Shown one piece after another: positions 6,349 through 15,316 of a stretch of DNA of 20,179 nucleotides. The stretch's first letter is position 1. Each line of letters opens with the position of its first letter. A program made the position numbers and the translations under genes. This stretch comes from an uncultured Oscillospiraceae bacterium (lineage in GTDB: Bacteria; Bacillota; Clostridia; Oscillospirales; Oscillospiraceae). Under the pieces are notes generated by a model. It was not told where the DNA came from. It saw only the letters and a program-made list of their open reading frames with translations, and searched no databases. The stretch covers positions 1 through 20,179 of the forward strand of contig CAADSF010000106.1 of assembly GCA_900751035.1 (NCBI GenBank), read 5' to 3'.

Positions 6349-6626
6349 ATATCGGCGGCGATTTTTCCGTCCAATCAGAATCCGTCGTGGGCGTGTTCGA
6401 TCTGGACAACACGACAAGCTCCAAATGGACGCGGAAGCTTCTCGCGGAAGCGCAGAAGGCCGGCGCCGTCGTCGAAGCGACGGACGAGCTGCCGAAATCC
6501 TTTCTGGTCGTCAGCGAATATGGCCAGAGCCGCGTCATTCTGACAAAATATAACGCCGCCGTCCTGCTCAAACGCATACAGGACGCGCAGCGCAGTCCGA
6601 TCTCTGCTAAAGGAGAAGCAATATGA
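6339..6626 (+). CDS. remB: Extracellular matrix regulator RemB-like (DUF370 family)
   Basis: The 95-residue product belongs to the RemA/RemB (DUF370) family. In Bacillus subtilis remB (yaaB) occupies this same position between recF and gyrB and contributes to biofilm matrix gene expression; here the role is inferred from family and position. Visible family features are MYLNIGGDFSVQSESVVGVFDL at the N terminus and the central SFLVVSEYGQSRVILTKYN, where DUF370 proteins have a conserved strand pair. The last 15 residues are a non-conserved tail. GGGAGG (6326-6331) lies within the end of recF. The stop overlaps the gyrB start (ATGA, 6623-6626). Confidence 0.9.
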   Translation: MYLNIGGDFSVQSESVVGVFDLDNTTSSKWTRKLLAEAQKAGAVVEATDELPKSFLVVSEYGQSRVILTKYNAAVLLKRIQDAQRSPISAKGEAI

Positions 6627-8581
6627 CAGAAGAAATCAAAGATATCATCGAAGCCGAACACGAATACAACGCCAGTCAGATTCAGGTTCTGGAGGGACTG
6701 GAGGCCGTCAGAAAGCGGCCCGGTATGTACATCGGCTCGACCAGCAGCTCCGGCCTGCACCATCTGGTCTATGAGATTGTCGACAACGCAATCGACGAGG
6801 CGCTGGCCGGATACTGCAAGCACGTCGTCGTGACCATCAACGAGGGAAACACCATCACCGTCACCGACGATGGCCGCGGCATCCCCGTTGACATCCAGGC
6901 CCAGACCGGCAAGCCCGCGCTCGAAGTCGTCTACACCGTCCTGCACGCAGGCGGCAAATTCGGCGGCGGGGGCTATAAGGTCTCCGGCGGTCTGCACGGC
7001 GTCGGCGCGTCGGTCGTCAACGCCCTTTCCGAGTGGCTGGAGGTCGAGGTCAGCAAGGACGGGAAAATTTATCAGATGAAATTCTCCCGCGGCCATATTA
7101 CCCAGGAAATGCGCGTCATCGGCACCACGGATGCGCACGGCACGAAGGTCACCTTCAAGCCCGACCCCGAAATGTTCGACACGCTGGAATATGACTATGA
7201 AACGCTCCATACCCGTATGCGCGAGCAGGCGTTTCTGAACGCCGGTCTGCACATCACCATCCGCGACGAGCGCATCGAATCCGCCGACAAGCCCGAAAAG
7301 GAGCGCATGGACTCCATGTGCTACGAGGGCGGCATCCGCGAATTTGTCCGCTGGTATAACCGCCACAAGACGCCCATCCATGAGCAGGTCATCTATATGT
7401 CCGGCTCCAAGGGCGACGACACGGCGGAGGTCGCGCTGCAGTATAACGACTCGTTCAACTCCAACATCGTCTCCTTTGCGAACGATATCCATACCCCCGA
7501 AGGCGGTATGCACGAGGAGGGCTTTAAGCGGGCGCTGACAAATGTGCTCAACGCCTACGGCGTCAAAAAGGGCTACATTAAGGGCGACGATAAGGTCACC
7601 GGCGACGATGTGCGCGAGGGCCTGACCGCCATCGTCTCCGTCAAGCTGACCGAAGCGCAGTTCGAGGGCCAGACAAAGGCCAAGCTCGGCAACGCCTCCA
7701 TGCGCACGCTCGTCAGCAACATCGTCACGCAGCAGCTGACGGAATTCCTGGAGGAAAACCCCGCCGTCGGCAAGCTCATTCTCGACAAGGCCATGATGGC
7801 CAACCGCGCCCGCGAGGCCGCCAGAAAGGCTCGCGAGGCCATCCGCCGCAAGACGGGCCTCGAATCCGGCCAGATGCCGGACAAGCTGCGCGACTGCAAC
7901 GATACCGACCCCACGCTTACCGAACTCTACATCGTCGAGGGCGATTCCGCAGGCGGCTCGGCCACGCAGGGCAGAGATTCCCGCTTCCAGGCCATCCTCC
8001 CCCTCTGGGGCAAAATGCTGAACGTGGAAAAGGCACGGGCCGACAAGGTCTACGGCAACGACAAGCTGCAGCCGGTCATCACCGCGTTGGGCGCCGGCAT
8101 CGGCGACGAATTCAACCTCGATAAGCTCCGCTATCACAAGGTCATCATCATGGCCGATGCCGACGTTGACGGCAGCCATATCCGCACGCTGCTTCTCACG
8201 TTCTTCTTCCGCTTTATGCGGCCGCTGATCGAACACGGCTATGTCTATTCCGCCGTCCCGCCCCTTTATAAGCTCTCGCGCGGCAAGACGCAGCGCGTGG
8301 CGTATTCCGACCCGGAGCGCGACCGGATCTCCGCCGAAATGCGCGCGGACAACCCGAACGCGAAGGTCGATATTGCCCGGTATAAGGGCCTCGGCGAAAT
8401 GAACCCGCATGAACTGTGGGAGACGACCATGGACCCCACCACGCGCACGCTCCGCCGCATTACCCTCGAAGACGCCGTGCAGGCCGACCAGATTTTCACC
8501 GTCCTGATGGGCGAGGCCGTCGAGCCGCGCAAGGAATTCATCGAGGAAAACGCGAAATACGTTGTGAATCTGGATATCTGA
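6623..8581 (+). CDS. gyrB: DNA gyrase subunit B
   Basis: GyrB is the ATPase subunit of the A2B2 gyrase that introduces negative supercoils. The product is 652 residues, the normal length of Gram-positive GyrB without the long insertion of proteobacterial forms. The GHKL ATPase domain shows IVDNAIDEALAGY (N55 and catalytic E59), TDDGRGIPVD (about 81-90) and GGLHGVGASVVNALS. The transducer domain follows. The TOPRIM domain has EGDSAGGSATQGRDSRFQA with metal-binding E439, and MADADVDGSHIRTLLLTF with D512/D514/D516. The C-terminal tail has RYKGLGEMNPHELWETTMDP, characteristic of GyrB. AAAGGAG lies a few bases before the ATG, which overlaps remB. Confidence 0.99.
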   Translation: MTEEIKDIIEAEHEYNASQIQVLEGLEAVRKRPGMYIGSTSSSGLHHLVYEIVDNAIDEALAGYCKHVVVTINEGNTITVTDDGRGIPVDIQAQTGKPALEVVYTVLHAGGKFGGGGYKVSGGLHGVGASVVNALSEWLEVEVSKDGKIYQMKFSRGHITQEMRVIGTTDAHGTKVTFKPDPEMFDTLEYDYETLHTRMREQAFLNAGLHITIRDERIESADKPEKERMDSMCYEGGIREFVRWYNRHKTPIHEQVIYMSGSKGDDTAEVALQYNDSFNSNIVSFANDIHTPEGGMHEEGFKRALTNVLNAYGVKKGYIKGDDKVTGDDVREGLTAIVSVKLTEAQFEGQTKAKLGNASMRTLVSNIVTQQLTEFLEENPAVGKLILDKAMMANRAREAARKAREAIRRKTGLESGQMPDKLRDCNDTDPTLTELYIVEGDSAGGSATQGRDSRFQAILPLWGKMLNVEKARADKVYGNDKLQPVITALGAGIGDEFNLDKLRYHKVIIMADADVDGSHIRTLLLTFFFRFMRPLIEHGYVYSAVPPLYKLSRGKTQRVAYSDPERDRISAEMRADNPNAKVDIARYKGLGEMNPHELWETTMDPTTRTLRRITLEDAVQADQIFTVLMGEAVEPRKEFIEENAKYVVNLDI

Positions 8582-8598
8582 CCTGTCTGGAAGAAATC

Positions 8599-8628
8599 GT
8601 AGGGGCGGACAGAGTCGTCCGCCCCTAC
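8599..8628. repeat. 12-bp palindromic repeat (family P) in the gyrB-gyrA gap
   Basis: Arm GTAGGGGCGGAC (8599-8610) pairs perfectly with GTCCGCCCCTAC (8617-8628) around AGAGTC. The gyrA ribosome binding site AAAGGAG begins at the very next base (8629). No T-run follows, so it does not look like a terminator. It is related to 1-23 and 2024-2056. Confidence 0.85.
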
Positions 8629-8644
8629 AAAGGAGAAAGCATAA

Positions 8645-11155
8645 ATGGCACATAAAAAAGACTACAAGCCTGAGGATATCATGTTCCCGGAACAGCGGAT
8701 CGTGCAGTCGGAGCTTGTGCATGAAATGAAGAGCTCGTACATCGATTATGCGATGTCCGTCATTGTCGGCCGTGCGCTGCCCGATGTGCGCGACGGTCTG
8801 AAGCCCGTCCACCGGCGCATTCTCTACGCCATGTACGAGGACGGTCTGACCTCCGACAAGCCGTTCAAAAAATCTGCGACGTGCGTCGGCGATGTGCTGG
8901 GCCGGTATCATCCGCACGGCGACGCGTCGGTCTACGATGCGATGGTCCGTCTGGCGCAGGACTTCTCCATGCGCTATCCGCTTGTCGACGGCCACGGAAA
9001 CTTCGGCTCCGTCGACGGCGATCCCCCTGCGGCTTACCGATACACCGAAGCGCGTATGTCGAAGCTCTGCAACGAGATGCTGCGCGATATCGACAAGGAA
9101 ACCGTTCTGTGGGACCCGAACTTCGATGAATCGAGGAAGGAGCCGCGCGTTCTTCCCTCGCGCTTCCCGAACCTGCTGGTCAACGGCTCGTCCGGCATCG
9201 CCGTCGGCATGGCGACGAATATCCCGCCGCACAACCTGACCGAGGTCATCAACGCCTGCATCTGCATTCTGGAAAACCCGGAGGCGGAGCTGGCAGACCT
9301 CATGGACTATATCAAGGGCCCGGATTTCCCGACAAAGGGCATCATCATGGGCCGCAGCGGCATCCGCGCCGCCTACGCCACGGGACGCGGCAAGATCACC
9401 GTCCGCGCCCGGACGGAGTTTGAGGAATTCGGCCAGAACCGCGAGCGCATCATCGTGACCGAGCTTCCCTATCAGGTCAACAAGCGCCAGCTTATCGCCA
9501 ACATGGCCGAGCAGGTGCGCGACAAGCGCCTTGAGGGCATTTCCGACATCCGCGACGAAACCGACCGCAACGGTATGCGCGTCGTCATTGAGCTCAAAAA
9601 GGACGCAAACCCGCAGGTCGTTCTGAACCGCCTGTTTGCCCAGACGCAGATGCAGACGACGTTCGGCGTGACGATGCTCGCACTGGTCAACAACCAGCAG
9701 CAGCCGAAGATTCTGTCCCTGCGCCATATGCTGGATGAATACCTGGCCTTCCAGGAGGAAATCATCACAAAGCGGACGCAGTACGACCTCAAAAAAGCGC
9801 TCGACCGGCAGCACGTGCTGGAGGGCCTGCTCATTGCCGAGGACAACATCGACGAGGTCATCAAGACCATCCGCGAAAGCTATGACAACGCGAAAGAGCG
9901 CCTGATGGAGCGGTTCAATCTGTCCGAAATTCAGGCGCAGGTCGTGCTGGATATGCAGCTCAAGCGCCTGCAGGGGCTGGAACGCGAAAAGCTGGAAGCG
10001 GAATACGAAGAGCTTGAAAAGCGCATCGCGTATTACCGCGAGCTGCTGTCGAACGAGGAAATGCTCAAGGGCGTTCTGAAGGACGAGCTGACCGCCATCC
10101 GCGACAAATACGGCGACGACCGTCTGACCGAAATTCAGGACGTCGAGGATGAAATCGACATTGAAGACCTCATCGAGGAGGAGCAGTGCGTCTTTACGCT
10201 CTCCCACGCGGGCTACTGCAAGCGCGTCCCCGCCTCGACCTACCGCAGCCAGAAGCGCGGCGGCAGAGGCGTCACGGGCATGACGACGAAGGAGGAGGAC
10301 TTTGTAGAGGGTGTGTTCACCGCCTCCACGCATGATTATATCCTCTTCTTCACGAATCTCGGCAAGGTACACCGCCGCAAGGGCTATCAGATCCCGGAGG
10401 CAGGCCGCACGGCCAAGGGTACGAATCTCGTGAACATTCTCCCGTTTGAGCCCGGAGAGAAGGTCACAGCGGGCATCACCGTACACGAGTTCGACGAGGA
10501 TTATCTTGTCTTCGTCACCAGAAACGGCACTGTCAAGCGCCTGGAGCTGGCAAGCCTCAATACCGCGCGGAAGGCCGGTATCCGCGCCCTGACCCTCTCG
10601 GAGGGCGACGAGCTGATTGCCGTCATGAAGACCGACGGTAAGCAGGATATCCTGCTTGCAAGCGCGAACGGCATGGTCATCTGCTTCAACGAGAACGACG
10701 TGCGCGTCATGGGCCGCGACGCGGCCGGTGTGCGCGGCATGATGCTGGACGCGGGCGACTATGTCGTCGGCGCAGGCATTGCCGCGAAGGCGAAGCAGCT
10801 GCTTTCCGTCACGGAATACGGCTACGGCAAGCGCACGGAGATCGAAGCCTATCTGCGCCTCGGCGAGGACGGCCAGCGCCGCCCGCAGAACCGCGGCGGC
10901 AAGGGCCTCAAGGGCTATAACATCACGGCCAAGACCGGCAAGATTGCGGGCGTGGCAATCGTGGACGACGCGGACGATATCATGCTGATTGAAAACGGCG
11001 GCGTGCTCATCCGCATGGCGGCGGCGGACATCAACATCTATGGCCGCGACACGCAGGGCGTCATTCTCATGCGCCTCGAAGCCGGCAGCCGCGTCATTTC
11101 CGTCGACCGCGTCGACCGCGAGCCGGAAGAGCCTGCGGAGTCTGAAGAGACATGA
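8645..11155 (+). CDS. gyrA: DNA gyrase subunit A
   Basis: GyrA cuts and rejoins DNA through a catalytic tyrosine. The 836-residue product has the winged-helix/tower region with VGRALPDVRDGLKPVHRRILYAM, the quinolone-binding segment GRYHPHGDASVYDAMVRLAQ, and the active-site AAYRYTEARMSKL with Y133. A long coiled coil runs at about 430-490 (EIQAQVVLDMQLKRLQGLER). The C-terminal beta-pinwheel starts with the GyrA-box-like QKRGGRG (536-542), which distinguishes gyrase from topoisomerase IV ParC; a related QNRGGKG lies in a later blade. The usual quinolone-contact serine (E. coli S83) is Ala94 here, with Ser95 next to it. AAAGGAG (8629-8635) precedes ATG by nine bases and directly abuts a palindromic repeat. 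The stop overlaps the rnhA start (ATGA). Confidence 0.99.
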   Translation: MAHKKDYKPEDIMFPEQRIVQSELVHEMKSSYIDYAMSVIVGRALPDVRDGLKPVHRRILYAMYEDGLTSDKPFKKSATCVGDVLGRYHPHGDASVYDAMVRLAQDFSMRYPLVDGHGNFGSVDGDPPAAYRYTEARMSKLCNEMLRDIDKETVLWDPNFDESRKEPRVLPSRFPNLLVNGSSGIAVGMATNIPPHNLTEVINACICILENPEAELADLMDYIKGPDFPTKGIIMGRSGIRAAYATGRGKITVRARTEFEEFGQNRERIIVTELPYQVNKRQLIANMAEQVRDKRLEGISDIRDETDRNGMRVVIELKKDANPQVVLNRLFAQTQMQTTFGVTMLALVNNQQQPKILSLRHMLDEYLAFQEEIITKRTQYDLKKALDRQHVLEGLLIAEDNIDEVIKTIRESYDNAKERLMERFNLSEIQAQVVLDMQLKRLQGLEREKLEAEYEELEKRIAYYRELLSNEEMLKGVLKDELTAIRDKYGDDRLTEIQDVEDEIDIEDLIEEEQCVFTLSHAGYCKRVPASTYRSQKRGGRGVTGMTTKEEDFVEGVFTASTHDYILFFTNLGKVHRRKGYQIPEAGRTAKGTNLVNILPFEPGEKVTAGITVHEFDEDYLVFVTRNGTVKRLELASLNTARKAGIRALTLSEGDELIAVMKTDGKQDILLASANGMVICFNENDVRVMGRDAAGVRGMMLDAGDYVVGAGIAAKAKQLLSVTEYGYGKRTEIEAYLRLGEDGQRRPQNRGGKGLKGYNITAKTGKIAGVAIVDDADDIMLIENGGVLIRMAAADINIYGRDTQGVILMRLEAGSRVISVDRVDREPEEPAESEET

Positions 11156-11592
11156 AGACCGTCACCATCTACACCGACGGGGCCTGCTCCGGCAACCCCG
11201 GCCCCGGCGGCTGGTGCGCGATTCTGGAATATAACGGACACGAACGCATGATCTCCGGCGGCGAGGAGCGCACCACAAATAACCGCATGGAGCTCACCGC
11301 CGTCATCCAGGCCCTGCTCGCCTTGCGCGAGCCGTGCATCGTGGAGCTGTATTCCGATTCCAAGTATGTCATTGACGCGCTGGAAAAGGGCTGGGCATGG
11401 GGCTGGCGGCGGAAGGGCTGGGTCAAGTCCGATAAAAAGCCCGCCCTGAACCCCGACCTCTGGGAAATGCTCCTCGGCCTCGTGAGCCAGCACGAGCTGC
11501 ACTATCACTGGGTCAAGGGCCACGAGGAAAACGAAAAAAACAACCGCTGCGACGAGCAGGCGGTTCTGGAAAGCCGGAAATTCAAGAGTTAA
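11152..11592 (+). CDS. rnhA: Ribonuclease HI
   Basis: RNase HI cleaves the RNA strand of RNA-DNA hybrids, removing primers and R-loops. The 146-residue product opens with the signature TIYTDGACSGNPGPGGW. The DEDD metal-binding set is complete: D9, E47 (TNNRMEL), D69 (YSDSKYV) and D134 (NRCDEQA). The catalytic-loop histidine is H124 (WVKGHEENEKNNRCDE). The basic-protrusion region WGWRRKGWVKSDKKP is present. Its start overlaps the gyrA stop by four bases, so it is the last gene of the replication block. Convergent minus-strand genes follow after a strong hairpin. Confidence 0.97.
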   Translation: MKTVTIYTDGACSGNPGPGGWCAILEYNGHERMISGGEERTTNNRMELTAVIQALLALREPCIVELYSDSKYVIDALEKGWAWGWRRKGWVKSDKKPALNPDLWEMLLGLVSQHELHYHWVKGHEENEKNNRCDEQAVLESRKFKS

Positions 11593-11594
11593 AA

Positions 11595-11626
11595 AACAGC
11601 GTCCGGACATTTGTCCGGACGCTGTT
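11595..11626 (-). terminator. Strong hairpin terminator between rnhA and iscU
   Basis: Arms AACAGCGTCCGGACA (11595-11609) and TGTCCGGACGCTGTT (11612-11626) are perfectly complementary. The A-run at 11591-11596 becomes a T-run on the minus strand, so it best terminates the iscS-iscU transcript. It probably also slows + strand transcription leaving rnhA, where only a short broken T-run follows. Confidence 0.85.
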
Positions 11627-11699
11627 CTGTCAGTCAAAAACGCGGGGCGCTGAAATGGAAAAACGAAGGCAGCTGCACGGCGTAGGCCGGTGCATTTCG

Positions 11700-12137
11700 T
11701 TATACCATCCGGCAGCAGGACTCGCAGTCTTCCTTTTTGGGGAATTTACTGTGGTCGTACGCAATGTGGTTCTTGTCGTAATAGTCCTGAATGGCGGACT
11801 TGACGGCCTCCTCGGCCAGGACGGAGCAGTGCAGCTTGTGCGCGGGCAGACCGCCCAGCGCGTCGACGACCTCCTGATTGGTCAGCGCCAGCGCGTCTTC
11901 GAGCGTCCGGCCCCTGATCATCTCGGTCGCGATGGAGCTCGACGCAATCGCGCTGCCGCAGCCGAACGTCTCAAACTTCACGTCCTCGATTTTGTTATCT
12001 TTGATTTTCAGATACATCTTCATGATATCGCCGCACTTGGCGTTGCCGACCTCGCCGACGCCGTCCGCGTCCGCAATCTCGCCGACGTTGCGCGGGTGCA
12101 TGAAGTGATCCATGACGGTTTCGGTATACAGTGCCAT
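11700..12137 (-). CDS. iscU: Iron-sulfur cluster assembly scaffold protein IscU/NifU N-terminal type
   Basis: IscU receives sulfur from the desulfurase and iron, builds an iron-sulfur cluster, and hands it on. The 145-residue product has the three scaffold cysteines in their normal contexts: C35 in GNAKCGD, C60 in TFGCGSAIASSS and C104 in HKLHCSVLAEEA, plus D37 and H103. The tail adds C138, C141 and C142 (KKEDCESCCRMV), outside the core fold. I set the start at ATG 12137 because AAGGAGGG precedes it and the protein then begins MALYTETVMDHFMHPRN, as in the family. It lies 14 bases downstream of the desulfurase gene, forming a two-gene operon. Confidence 0.95.
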   Translation of the reverse strand: MALYTETVMDHFMHPRNVGEIADADGVGEVGNAKCGDIMKMYLKIKDNKIEDVKFETFGCGSAIASSSIATEMIRGRTLEDALALTNQEVVDALGGLPAHKLHCSVLAEEAVKSAIQDYYDKNHIAYDHSKFPKKEDCESCCRMV

Positions 12138-12151
12138 GATAAAAACCCTCC

Positions 12152-13339
<1,188 letters not shown>

Positions 13340-13381
13340 CAAATATCAGCTCCTTTGCAGGGAATTCTTTCTTATGCCCTG

Positions 13382-13410
13382 AGCATAGCACATATTACCC
13401 ACAAAGTCAA
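13382..13410 (-). promoter_or_regulatory. Promoter of the cysteine desulfurase-iscU operon
   Basis: On the minus strand TTGACT (13405-13410) and TATGCT (13382-13387) are separated by 17 bases, a close SigA match, about 43 bases upstream of the ATG. I could not recognise an IscR-type operator around it. Confidence 0.82.
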
Positions 13411-13468
13411 TAGGTTATTCAGCCGGGCAGCTTCAGAAAAAATTAAGGAGTTCTTCTGCCCGATTTGG

Positions 13469-13497
13469 TTGTTTTTCCGGTAAAATTTGTGTATGAT
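13469..13497 (+). promoter_or_regulatory. Promoter of the Mbeg1-like (DUF2974) gene
   Basis: TTGTTT (13469-13474), 17 bases, TATGAT (13492-13497), about 29 bases before the chosen ATG. An ATG at 13487 lies inside this promoter, which argues against using it as the start. Confidence 0.7.
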
Positions 13498-13525
13498 AGG
13501 TACACTAAACTCCGGAGGTATTTCC

Positions 13526-14686
13526 ATGGCAAACATTCTGGATTATCTGGACTGGCGCGGCGATCTGACGCTTGCCGAGCGCGGGTTCAACGAGGTCGAC
13601 AATCTGCTGATGGCGGAGCTCTGCTTTCTGGACTTTTCCGGCATCGTCCCGGCAGACTTTGCCGCGTCCGTTTCCCTGCCGGAGGCCATGCGGCAGTATG
13701 ACGCGGCAAGACCGCAGGAGACAATGGGCGTGCTCGTGCCGGAGCAGATTCCGGAGCTGGGGCGCAAAATGGCCGCAAGCCGCCGCTTTTCCGAGTTGAC
13801 GCTCTGCGGCTATGTCAGCCGCACCGACGAGGAAACGCAGACACAGTTTTCCGCGCTGACGGCGCTTCTGCCCGATGAGACGGCCTATATCGCCTTCCGG
13901 GGCACGGACGACACGATTGTCGGCTGGAAGGAGGATTTCAATCTGGCGTTCCTGCCGGTCGTTCCGGCGCAGAGAATGGCGGCGGAGTATCTGACCGCGG
14001 CAGCCGCAGCGCTTCTGCCGCACCCGCTTCGCGTGGGCGGGCACTCCAAGGGCGGAAATCTCGCGGTCTACAGCGCGGTGTTCTGCGGCGAAGCTGTGCA
14101 GAACCAGCTCATGCGCGTATACAATAACGACGGCCCCGGCTTCCGCACGTCGCTGCTCGGCCTGCCGGAGCATAAAAACGTCGCGGATAAAATTACGACC
14201 ATCCTGCCCGAATCGTCCGTCGTCGGGATGCTTCTGGAGCACGAGGAGCGCTATGAGGTCGTGCGCAGCACGCAGAGCGGCCTGTGGCAGCACGACGGCT
14301 TCTCGTGGCAGGTGCGCGGGGAGAAATTTGAGCATCTGCCGGACCTCACCGAGGGCGGCAAGCTCGTCGACGAGACAATCCGCACGTTCATCCTCTCCCT
14401 GAGCCCGGAGCAGCGCGTGGCCTTTACCGACGCGCTGTTCGACATCCTCACCTGCACCGACGCCGATACGCTGACAGACCTCAAGGAGGGCGGACTCAAA
14501 ACGGCGGCGGCCATGCTCAAAAAATACCGGACGCTGGACAAGCCCACGCGCCGTGCGCTGGGCAGCACGCTGCGCCTGTTCATGGCGGCAGGCGCGAAAA
14601 CGGCGGCCTCCGAGCTCAACCCCGTCAGCCTGCTCCTGCGCCATCTGCCGCTGCAGAAGCTGGCAGACGATTTGGAGAAGCCGTAA
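13526..14686 (+). CDS. Mbeg1-like (DUF2974) alpha/beta-hydrolase-fold protein
   Basis: The 386-residue product resembles the DUF2974/Mbeg1-like family of putative lipases. Visible features are the lipase-like strand AYIAFRGTDDTIVGWKEDFN, the nucleophile elbow GGHSKGGNLAVYSA with Ser174 as predicted nucleophile, and the following VYNNDGPGF, where the acid of a catalytic triad could lie. The C-terminal third is helical with no motif I recognise. There is no signal peptide or membrane helix, so the protein is probably cytoplasmic. The substrate is unknown. I start it at 13526 because GGAGG (13514-13518) lies seven bases before that ATG and MANILDYLDWRGDLTL is the family's usual beginning. It is monocistronic, divergent from the desulfurase operon, and ends at a bidirectional terminator. 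Confidence 0.86.
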   Translation: MANILDYLDWRGDLTLAERGFNEVDNLLMAELCFLDFSGIVPADFAASVSLPEAMRQYDAARPQETMGVLVPEQIPELGRKMAASRRFSELTLCGYVSRTDEETQTQFSALTALLPDETAYIAFRGTDDTIVGWKEDFNLAFLPVVPAQRMAAEYLTAAAAALLPHPLRVGGHSKGGNLAVYSAVFCGEAVQNQLMRVYNNDGPGFRTSLLGLPEHKNVADKITTILPESSVVGMLLEHEERYEVVRSTQSGLWQHDGFSWQVRGEKFEHLPDLTEGGKLVDETIRTFILSLSPEQRVAFTDALFDILTCTDADTLTDLKEGGLKTAAAMLKKYRTLDKPTRRALGSTLRLFMAAGAKTAASELNPVSLLLRHLPLQKLADDLEKP

Positions 14687-14706
14687 CAGCTGAAAGCCGT
14701 CCCGCA

Positions 14707-14743
14707 AAAAACAGCCCCCTGTGCTGAACAGGAGGCTGTTTTT
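14707..14743. terminator. Bidirectional rho-independent terminator
   Basis: Arms AAAAACAGCC (14707-14716) and GGCTGTTTTT (14734-14743) enclose an inner stem CCTGT/ACAGG (14718-14722, 14728-14732). T-runs exist on both strands, so one hairpin serves the Mbeg1-like gene on + and the acetyltransferase operon on -. The acetyltransferase stop codon (14743-14745) touches the hairpin. Confidence 0.9.
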
Positions 14744-15303
14744 CAAATCGTCCGCAGGACCGCTTCGCGGTCTGCAATTTGGCCGATGGGGCGGATTGGC
14801 TCCGGTGTGCCGTCGAAGGAGCCAATGTGCTTTTCGAACCAGACCACGTCGCGCCAGCGGCCGTTTTTGTAGCCGGTATTGTGATACGTCCCCAGCAGCC
14901 CGAAGCCGAGCTTCCGGTGCAGGGCGGCGCTTGCGTCGTTCGGCATGGTCACAACGCCGTAGGCCGTGCGGACGCCCTGCTCCTTGAGCAGGGCCAGAAG
15001 CGCCCGGTAGAGCCGCGTGCCGAGGCCCCTTCCCGCCGCGTCCTTTGAAACGTAGACAGAAAGCTCCGCGTTCCAGTCATAGGCGGCGCGTTCCTGCGCC
15101 CGGTGGGCGTAGGCATAGGCGAGAATTTCTCCGTCCTCCTCCGCGACCAGCCATGGGTAAACCGCGCCGTAGCTGCGGATGCGTCCGGCAAACTCGGCTT
15201 CGGACGGCAGAACGGTTTCAAAGGTGATGGAAGTGTCGATATACTGTGCATAAATGGCGAGACAGGCGGATGCGTCGTGCTCGTCTGCAAAGCGAAGGTT
15301 CAT
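14743..15303 (-). CDS. GNAT-family N-acetyltransferase, phosphinothricin acetyltransferase-like
   Basis: The 186-residue product is a GNAT enzyme using acetyl-CoA. The layout MNLRFADEHDASACLAIYAQY, then SITFETVLPSEAEF, matches the PAT/MddA subgroup, which acetylates phosphinothricin, methionine sulfone or similar amino groups. The CoA-binding motif is YVSKDAAGRGLGTRLYRALL (residues 84-103). The subgroup C-terminal block LHRKLGFGLLGTYHNTGYKNGRWRDVVWFEK is present. The substrate here is unknown. About 25 extra C-terminal residues (after KHIG) are not part of the fold. GGGAGG precedes ATG at 15303. The gene lies 13 bases after the lipid kinase gene, last in its operon. Confidence 0.9.
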   Translation of the reverse strand: MNLRFADEHDASACLAIYAQYIDTSITFETVLPSEAEFAGRIRSYGAVYPWLVAEEDGEILAYAYAHRAQERAAYDWNAELSVYVSKDAAGRGLGTRLYRALLALLKEQGVRTAYGVVTMPNDASAALHRKLGFGLLGTYHNTGYKNGRWRDVVWFEKHIGSFDGTPEPIRPIGQIADREAVLRTI

Positions 15304-15316
15304 GCTGCCGCCTCCC

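Noticed and set aside
8416..8655. A small + strand frame spanning the gyrB end and the palindrome into gyrA
   Set aside because: It is out of frame with both gyrase genes, lacks a ribosome binding site and reads through repeat DNA.
6281..10486. A 1401-codon open frame on the minus strand opposite gyrB and gyrA
   Set aside because: It is the shadow of GC-rich codon use in two certain genes. Its translation resembles no family and has the Leu/Val/Asp/Gly-rich composition typical of antisense frames.
13487..13525. A start at 13487 for the Mbeg1-like gene
   Set aside because: This ATG lies between the -35 and -10 elements of the probable promoter, and GGAGG at 13514-13518 points to ATG 13526.
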